In this document: positions 57,046 through 64,000 of the stretch, in pieces | Layout of the letters: each line of letters begins with the position of its first letter | Position numbering within the stretch: position 1 is the stretch's first letter | Assembly (NCBI GenBank): GCA_015039465.1 | Contig: MU130013.1 | Coordinates: forward strand, 62,001-126,000 | Length of the DNA stretch: 64,000 nt | Origin: Phlegmacium glaucopus | Taxonomy: Eukaryota > Basidiomycota > Agaricomycetes > Agaricales > Cortinariaceae | Reading direction: 5' to 3' | The notes under the pieces: generated by a model | What the model was told of the DNA's origin: nothing | The model's input: only the letters and a program-made list of their open reading frames with translations | Database searches by the model: none | Made by a program: the position numbers and the translations under genes

Positions 57046-59611
57046 CAAGCTTATAGTTGAATCAAGGGAGGAGAACAAACAGGAGATTCAGTGACTCCAG
57101 AAGGCAGAATAATGAAGAAGAAGGCAAGGCTTTAGTCCTGTGGAATCCTCGACCCGCCGTGTCGTGTGTGTGACTCCGGTTACAGGAAAGGCGAATGACA
57201 AGGCCTCATTGAGGCTGCACTGAAGGAACAAAATTTGAATTGTCAAGGGTAAAGACCACGTCGACGTCTGGTAGTTACTACGAGACCAAAGTTCGAGACT
57301 TGAAGCTGTAACTAGCCGCTGTGTTTGTGGTAACTAGGGTACGATAGGTAAGGACAAAGACCACGTCGACGTTCGCGTGTTCAATAAACCCCAGTGACCG
57401 TAATGACACTCGTAACTAATCGTACAAGTGCTCACGACGTCGACGATGACAGTTATGGTCTCGAACCTACTACTAGAACTGTCCAGTATATACATAAGAT
57501 ACGTAGTTCTGAGCTATTAGTGAGACTCAGTTTCCCACTCAACAACTCTACACTCTGTTGTGGTAGAGTGGTGTAGTGTTACTACTGGTGATGGGGGGGG
57601 TCTCCATACAAAAGATTAGGATTGAATTAAGATTACATTTGATGTTGTCACTGTTGATTGTTTATTACGGTTCGTTGTTTCTCAGTTTATTTGTTGTTTG
57701 TCCTTGTTGTTTCAGTTTCTTTACTGTTGTTACTTATTTCAACTGTATTGTTTTGAGTTACTACTGGTTTGTATGTTCCAGTTTACGTATCCTGTTTGTC
57801 TTCTTATTCACGTTACATTTTCTACCTGCTAGTTTGTTTACCTGTCTACTCGTCTACTCCTTGTGTACTTACCTAGTGTTTGTTTGTCTCCTACTTAATT
57901 CTTGACCTTATTCGCTTTAGTACCCGGTTCCATACGGTCGATACCGAGTACTTTATTGAAATACTTATTCATATAGAATTTTCAACTGTCGGTCTGGACG
58001 TCAAAACCTTGGTAGTCTCATTATTGGTACTGTATGTATCGAACGAATGTGAAAACCTTTCGTAAAAAATTTTACTTTTCTTTAAGATTACATGAACTTG
58101 ATACTGTCTGTGTACTGTTACTCATGTTACCTGTTTGTTGGGTGGTTGGTGGTCAAACCTGAATCATGATCAATCATGCAACTTTAATAGTCAATGTTAC
58201 GCTCGCCTAGTATAATTATACCTGGTCTTATCTTTGGACCTTAATCATCACTTATCGTTATACATGTGTATAGTTGTATCGGTGTTGAGTATACATATTC
58301 ATGATTCGGAAACCTCTACCTTATTGGGTAGCCAAACTTGGTTGTATGACGCCTAAGGTGGAGATTGGATTCAAGGTGAAGTAATCGCGAGAGTAGATGT
58401 AACATATGAAGTTTGGTTGTGAAGTTAAGAGATGTATCATCAGTCAATCATTAAATCCAATAATCCCATTACACTATTAATATCTATGTTTAATGGTCCC
58501 CAAAACGTAACCCAGTTACCTTAACACGTGGTTATTTGCCATCACCGTCCCCAGTTCATCTTCTTTTGAATTTTCTACGGTAGTACTTTTGTTCGCTTGA
58601 AACTTAAGTGAATGGATCAAACCTTCTCATTTGACTTAGTACAAGGTCCTGTGTATTTTTGTAAGCGGGTTGTACTCGAGTAGGAGTAGTGGGTAGTATA
58701 GGCGTTCCCAGCGTCGTTTATATGATAGATCGTAGTTCGTGGTCAGCTGTCAAACGAGGATTCGTGGTTCTGTAGGTAATTACGTAACCGATCAACTAGG
58801 TCGTTTCGCTCAGTTAGATGATAAGTGTAGCCAGTAGTCGTGTTCCCGTAAACTAGTTTTGAAACCAGGTTGTAAAGTCTCTTGCCACAATGTACGGCCG
58901 TATGTAATGAGGTCAGGTCGAGGCAGTCTCAACCTAGACCCCTCAGGCTTGAGGCATGTCCTACTTAAGTGAGTGTAGGGCTTGATGCTGTCGATGCAAT
59001 ACGTTGAGGTTGTGGTTATGCACAGTAAGGCCGATCGGAGTCTTCTTTCGAGTTTTGGGTAATGGTGAAGATACTTTTATGGTGATCCTGAAATTTTAGT
59101 GAATGGGTAGTAGTCAGTCGTGTGGTCGGTACCTAATAAGTGGGTTCTTACGTCCTGGAAAAGGCCCTCGTCTTGTTTCGTGAAATGTAAGTATGTAATA
59201 GTAGGAGTAGCGTTAAGTAGTATAATAGTTTCATGAGTTTGAACATACGATAGGTAGTCAATTTTATAGTTGTATCAAAGGAGGAGGATCAGAGGGAGAT
59301 TCAATGACGTTGTAGGCCATGGTGAGGCAAGGCAAGAATGAGGCTTTAATCCTGTGCTTCCAAATCCCATCGTGTCGTGTATGTGACTCCGTTACGATGA
59401 TAAGGGTAACCGGTAACCGAGCGCAAGGCTAGTTTGAGGGAGGCTATGAGGCCTTATGTCAAGAGTTTGAATTGTTTGCCGGGGAAATACCTACGTAGTC
59501 GGTGTAGAGGGTAATACAGTTTCCGAAACAGTAACAACAACACCGATACCTGGGTGTTCAGAAGGGGAGTCGATAGATAGAACGGTATGGAGCGAGGACC
59601 TAGCGTGAGTC
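57046..59611. repeat. Region bounded by diverged direct repeats, no gene recognised
   Basis: 57061-57240 and 59271-59440 are diverged direct repeats (shared GGAGATTCA, GAGGCTTTAATCCTGTG-like, GTGTCGTGT-TGTGACTCCG). A 17-bp AAAGACCACGTCGACGT occurs twice about 104 bp apart (57251, 57355). Frames in 57576-58065 are low-complexity (Leu, Phe, Tyr, Cys-rich) and not convincing. A 26-A run lies at about 59616-59641. Confidence 0.5.
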
Positions 59612-59641
59612 AGGGGAAAAAAAAAAAAAAAAAAAAAAAAA

Positions 59642-60360
59642 CAGGAGGCCCTGGGAGGCCCTTAGAATTTATGAATTTTGCTAGAAAATCTTTAACCGCC
59701 GCGTCCAGAAAAGTATTTTGCAATTTTCTCAATAAGGAGAGCTGCTATTAATATAATTTAAACATATTCAGGGTCCTGAAACAATTCTCTACCACCTTTT
59801 TTAAAAAAAATCCTTTTTTGGAATTTTATGTAATCTACCCTGACCAATATGCTCGAAATCATGCTTATCTGTGATCATGTGACCAATGGTCTGTGCACCA
59901 TCCAAAAGATATATAAACCACCCACAATTTTGTTTTCTTATTTCCTACTTCCCCCAGTATATAGTACTAGTATATTTATGTATCACTATTTTATTATTAT
60001 TTTATTACTAGTATATATGATGTTTAGAATAATTGAATATAATTTTATTATTATTATTATTATTCTGTTGTGTGAGACCACTCAAATATCTGGTTTATAT
60101 ATGTTTTCTAGCATCAGATCCAAAGGGACTAAGGCTGCCTCAGGGATGCTCTCAGGTTGCCTCAGGACACTCTTAGGTTGCCCCAGGACATACCCAGGAC
60201 ATACCTAGGACACCCTCTGAGTTTTCAAAAAAAAAGACATTGGAATAATACCTTCTTAGAGCACTCTTGGAGCTCTAAGGCTCTAAGAGCTCTAGGGGTG
60301 TCTTAGAGTATTTTAGAGTGTCCTTAGACTGTCCTAGGGCAAAAGTGTTTTTCCTGATGC
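59642..60360. mobile_element. Related copy of the CATCAGGAAAAA element
   Basis: Closely parallels 60912-61659 (AGGAGGCCCTGGGAGGCCC, TTTGCTAGAAAATCTTTAACC, TATAAACCACCCACAATTTT, CTGCCTCAGG) and ends TTTTTCCTGATG. Its left end is lost or replaced by the poly-A run. Confidence 0.6.
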
Positions 60361-60702
60361 ACAAGTGTGACTGATTGAGTGGCTGTCTTGGTTTAACCTT
60401 GGCAGTCATTCCCTAACAGTAAGATCTGCATATACTAAGTGAACTGTTCATGAGAAGATGAAGGAGGATGATAGCAGTTAACAATATGAACATAGAGAAT
60501 ATTGTTTGTACCGTAACTAAGCTACCATAGGGGTGGACACAAGTGTCCTCTTACAACAACCAGTAAAATGGTTATGCCTCACAGTCACACTTCTTGGGGA
60601 ACCCTGTATGTCAGGGGATACCTATTGTATCTGCCTCTATGATTGCTTAGTATGTGTATACCTTCACCTTACTCTATGATTGTATCACTACCACATTCCC
60701 TT

Positions 60703-61659
60703 CATCAGGAAAAATGATTTTGGCCCTAGGTATCCTTGGGTAATTTGTTAGTATCACATCACTACTCAGGACATCCCAGGACACCCCAGGACACCCCAGG
60801 ACACCTCAGGACATCTTAGAGCAGCACAGGTAAAATTTTGAGTGTCACCCATTTTCTCAGGACACCTTTAGTGTATCCTGGTGCATTGACCATCTGGACC
60901 AAATCACATCAGGAGGCCCTGGGAGTCCCTTAGAATTTATGAATTTTGCTAGAAAATCTTTAACCGCTGCATCCAAAAAAGTATTTTGCAGTTTTCTCAA
61001 TAAGGAGAGCTGCTATTAATATAATTTAAACATATTCAGGGTCCTAAAACAATTCTCTACCATCTTTAAAAAATTTCCTTTTTCGGAATTTATGTAATCT
61101 ACCCTGACCCAGCACCATATGCTTGAAATCATGCTTATCTGTGATCATGTGACCAATGGTCTGTGCGCCATCCAAAAGATATATAAACCACCCACAATTT
61201 TGTTTTCTTATTTCCTACTTCCCCAGTATTATACTAGTATATTTATGTATCACTATTTTATTATTATATTATTACTAGTACTATATATGATGTTTAGAAT
61301 AATTGAATATAATTTTATTGTTATTATTATTATTCTGTTGTGTGAGACCACTCAAATATCTGGTTTATATATGTTTTCTAGCATCAGATCCAAAGGGACT
61401 AAGGCTGCCTCAGGATGCTCTCAGGTTGCCTCAGGATGCTCTCAGGTTGCCTCAGGATGCTCTCAGGTTGCCTCAGGATGCTCTCAGGTTGCCTCAGGTT
61501 GCCTCAGGATGCTCTCAGGTTGCCCCAGGACAGCCTAAGACTTTTCATACATAGGTAACTTGCACCCCAGGGCGACCTCTTGACCTGAGCGCCCTGAGCT
61601 GCCTGGGGCACCCCAGGACATTTCAGGACAGCCTAGGGCACAAGTCATTTTTCCTGATG
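60703..61659. mobile_element. 957-bp TIR element inserted in the solo LTR
   Basis: Ends are CATCAGGAAAAATGA and its exact inverse, with similarity extending to GCCCTAGG (about 26 bp). The interior has many CCCAGGACA/CCTCAGGACA repeats, AT-rich TTATTATTATT and a minisatellite. No transposase. A flanking duplication longer than 2 bp is not clear. Confidence 0.8.
61407..61528. repeat. 21-bp minisatellite (GCCTCAGGATGCTCTCAGGTT)n
   Basis: About five tandem copies of a 21-bp unit, here given from GCCTCAGG to CTCAGGTT, with one shorter unit. In + frame it would encode the repeated heptad ASGCSQV. The sister copy at 60140-60190 has only one to two units, so the array expanded in this copy. Confidence 0.88.
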
Positions 61660-61907
61660 TTATCCTGCACCCACCCTCATCCCTTCATCATTGTAGTAGT
61701 AGTCCCTCTGCTGATGATGTCCCTGACTGCAGTCACACATCAATGCCCATTCTTGTTATCAGAACACACCTCATGCCTTCTATCTGTACTAGCCATATTT
61801 AGTCATAGCTTCACATGCTTGTAGTATATAGGTGCAAGGTGCTTATCAAAGATAAGCACCTTAGAATTCTACTTGATTCCCAGGTCCTGATGTCCTCTAA
61901 CACTGTA

Positions 61908-63053
61908 AGCGTTGTTATTGACCAAGGTGCAGAACCTATATCTGCACCTTAACTATTTATACTAATGTACATGGTCTGTGCACTTGTATATACATGTGTG
62001 TATAGTGATAAGGATCAGTCATGTAATACTAAACTACTAAGCAGATAGCTAACCAGGCTTGTGACTAAGGCATAATGACTAAGACTACAGATCTAGGTCC
62101 AGGAGATGGGTAAGTGTAGGTGCTAGGGTAGTAAGCTCGTGATGGGATGTCACATGGTGACAGAGGGTGTTGGGTAGTGCCGTAGGTCTAGGTGGTAGTG
62201 TAGGGTAACCATATGATGGGTGAGATCAATAGATGGGTAGTGCTATGCATAAGACTGGGAGGTGTAGGGTAGGACCCAAGGGAGGTCCCCTGACATTGTC
62301 CACATTTATCTTGTATCACATTGCTGACTCAGTAAACAGATCAAGCCACAGGCAAAGCATTCTGCAAAGGTCTTTCTTAAATGATTAAGGTGCATTATTC
62401 ACTCCTCATTAACCATCATATAATTAGTTCATTAATTTATGGCTTTTATAGAATATTCAATCAACAAGAAGTCTTCCCAGTTGTTCCTCAATTTTGTAAC
62501 AACACTTGGCCCTAACTCAAGGTATTGGGATCTATTGTATATCCCTCCTTCAAGGTGGTTTTGGAATGGTATTAAGATGTTGTGAAATTGTTGTGAAATT
62601 TGTGTTCATTTAGTTAGTGTCAAACTTTGGTTTCACCATTGTCCCCCTCTCCTTGTCTTTATTCCTCAGTTAAGAATTCTTATTGACAACACTTTCAAAA
62701 TATCAATTGAAATTCCCATCATATGTACATACTTTCAGCTGTTATACTACATTTTACTGTGCTACAAACTATCATGTGTGATGGTTGGTTCCTGGTAGTG
62801 AGAGGGAAGAAAACAAAAAAAAAGAGGGACTCATACATGCCATGCTCTGTGATGGCCTTCTCAAGCAGGTGATAGATCATGAATGATGAAGTGAGACATC
62901 TGGTGATGTGAATTACATGTTATTTTATTATTGACTATTTTCAAATACTGTTGTTACTACTATCCCACCCAAATCCCACCTAAGGATATTGAGAGGGTCA
63001 AAATTATTGGCCACATTATTTTTACAAGTCCAAGCCCATACTGTCATTTCTTC
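61908..63053. other. Intergenic stretch, no gene recognised
   Basis: AT-rich. A short palindrome AAGGTGCAG…CTGCACCTT lies near 61919-61946. A G-rich run of GGTAG/GGGTAG-like motifs covers 62100-62290. Nothing else is supported. Confidence 0.4.
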
Positions 63054-63990
63054 TCAACCTTCAGAGGATCCAGATCCAGATCCAATACTCCTAGCCCAGT
63101 CCATAATCCTGCTGTTGAGGCACATGCGAGCCTTGTAATCATGGTCCTGAACAATCTTGGCAAACTCAGGAATGGTATTTGCATAATACCTGGCAAATGT
63201 CACTGGATCCATGTTATCTTCCCATTCTTCATCATCATCTTCATCATCTTCACTACCATCAAAAATGGAAGAGTCATGGCGTTTATCCCAGTTGGAAATG
63301 AATAAAAGGGCTTGTCTGACAGCATCTGATGCAAAGACAGCCCTGCCATGCTGGACTTCTACCAGTTGGGCCACTTCCTGAACCACAACCACTGCTGTCT
63401 GGCTGTTGTAGGGATGAGCCACTATTAGAAGATATATTATTGGGTGATCCTCCAGATGCAGTGTTGTTATTGCCAGGTGGAGGTGGAGAAATGAGGGTAC
63501 TGGGGCACAAATGCTGTTTACTGTATGTTTGTAGGCGTGAAATTTCATGGGGGCTGAGGATAATGGGAGGATCAAAGCTTTTGAACTGTCATTAACATGT
63601 TAGTGAATACAAATTAACTCAAATGGAATGATACACTTACTTGTGTGGTGAATGACAGCTGTACTTGCTGTGGTACAGCCAGTACCCAACTAGGCTTCCT
63701 GTCCTTCCAACCTCCAACTTCCAAGGGGTCACCAAATGCAACAGGAGTTGGAAATGAAGGGTGTGGGGGATTAGAGGGATGTGTTACATCCAAGTCACTG
63801 AATGCCACAGCACTTGTCTCATATGGGAGTGGGATATGCATACTTTTGAAGTCATCAGGTTGGCTGAGCAACCAACTGGCTGAGGAAAGATGAGAGTTGG
63901 CATCTTCAGTGGAGTAAGCAGGAACAGGAAAGACTATGAATTGTAAGAGATTAACCTCAATGAGGATGCCCAAGACAACTGCATGATGAT
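63054..63990 (-). CDS. Unrecognised protein, 5' end beyond the window (possibly repeat-associated)
   Basis: Minus-strand coding with a clear intron: …PSWVLAVPQQVQLSFTTQ then GTAAGT…GACAG and FKSFDPPIILSPHEISRLQT, Pro/Asn/Ser-rich linker, and after a frame change VVVQEVAQLVEVQHGRAVFA, AVRQALLFISNWDKRHDSS, an acidic tract (GSEDDEDDDEEWED), DPVTFARYYANTIPEFAKIV and …SGSGSSEG with a stop at 63054. The switch between the linker frame and the VVVQEVAQ frame (about 63400-63430) needs a frameshift or a missed intron. I do not recognise the family; similar acidic Ser-rich proteins in mushrooms are often encoded by repeats. Start lies near or beyond 64000. Confidence 0.45.
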
Positions 63991-64000
63991 AGTTGTGTTT

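Larger units (their letters stand above)
60609..61902. mobile_element. Solo LTR (about 337 bp) split by a TIR element; target duplication CTGTA
   Basis: Begins TGTCAGGGGATACC and ends GTCCTCTAACA; CTGTA flanks both sides (60604-60608, 61903-61907). Its two halves, 60609-60702 and 61660-61902, align with the solo LTR 11473-11812. The insert 60703-61659 came later. Confidence 0.88.

Noticed and set aside
57576..57905. 109-aa hydrophobic ORF
   Set aside because: Low-complexity Leu/Phe/Tyr/Cys reading of a T-rich tract within repeat DNA; no domain, no splice support.
56469..59308. Full LTR retrotransposon with TG…CA ends and ATGAC on both sides
   Set aside because: The same flank also occurs beside the other copy of the host repeat, and direct-repeat similarity continues past the supposed 3' end, so the match is coincidental.

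Overview
The window reads as nuclear DNA of a mushroom-forming basidiomycete (Agaricomycetes; the order cannot be fixed from sequence alone). The pointers are genes cut by many 48-115 nt GT-AG introns, a NACHT-WD40 (NWD) gene layout, a WW-domain protein and an F-box protein of types common in mushrooms, P450 expansion next to a terpene cyclase, and a dense load of hAT, PIF/Harbinger, Copia and LINE remnants. No tRNA, rRNA or CRISPR locus is supported.

Layout. 1-3807: an NWD (NLR-like) gene on +, 5' end off the window, broken by one nonsense codon. 3808-15168: repeat-dominated DNA with a long-TIR element carrying a solo LTR, a LINE remnant, a 1.84 kb TIR element packed with C-run/G-run hairpins, another solo LTR and two MITEs. 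15169-19295: a second, intact NWD gene on -, convergent with the first (1298 aa model). 20317-28535: a gene-dense core with an alpha/beta hydrolase, an AMSH-type JAMM deubiquitinase, a WW-domain protein, a weak small-gene candidate and an HPD-motif protein. 29864-42131: a probable terpenoid cluster: P450-A, class I terpene synthase, F-box pseudogene, P450-B (tandem duplicate of A) and a divergent P450-C on +. 42494-61902: a nested transposon graveyard. 61903-64000: mostly featureless, with part of an unrecognised gene at the right edge.

How parts relate. The two NWD genes share exon structure, and comparing them shows that the stop codons between their NACHT and WD40 reading frames lie in a conserved 49-nt intron, so each is one NLR-like receptor gene. 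The terpene synthase and three P450s would fit cyclisation followed by oxidation, but the synthase shows a +1 frame break just before its NSE motif, so the pathway may be dead or the assembly wrong there. In the repeat region insertions can be ordered by target-site duplications: Copia went into a hAT transposase; a Harbinger element and a solo LTR went into an older long-TIR element; a TIR element went into a solo LTR. Most internal stops in these elements are TGA, often where the family has Arg, which suggests CGA to TGA decay by deamination of methylated CpG.

Gene models were made by eye from splice signals and family knowledge; no alignment or database search was run.
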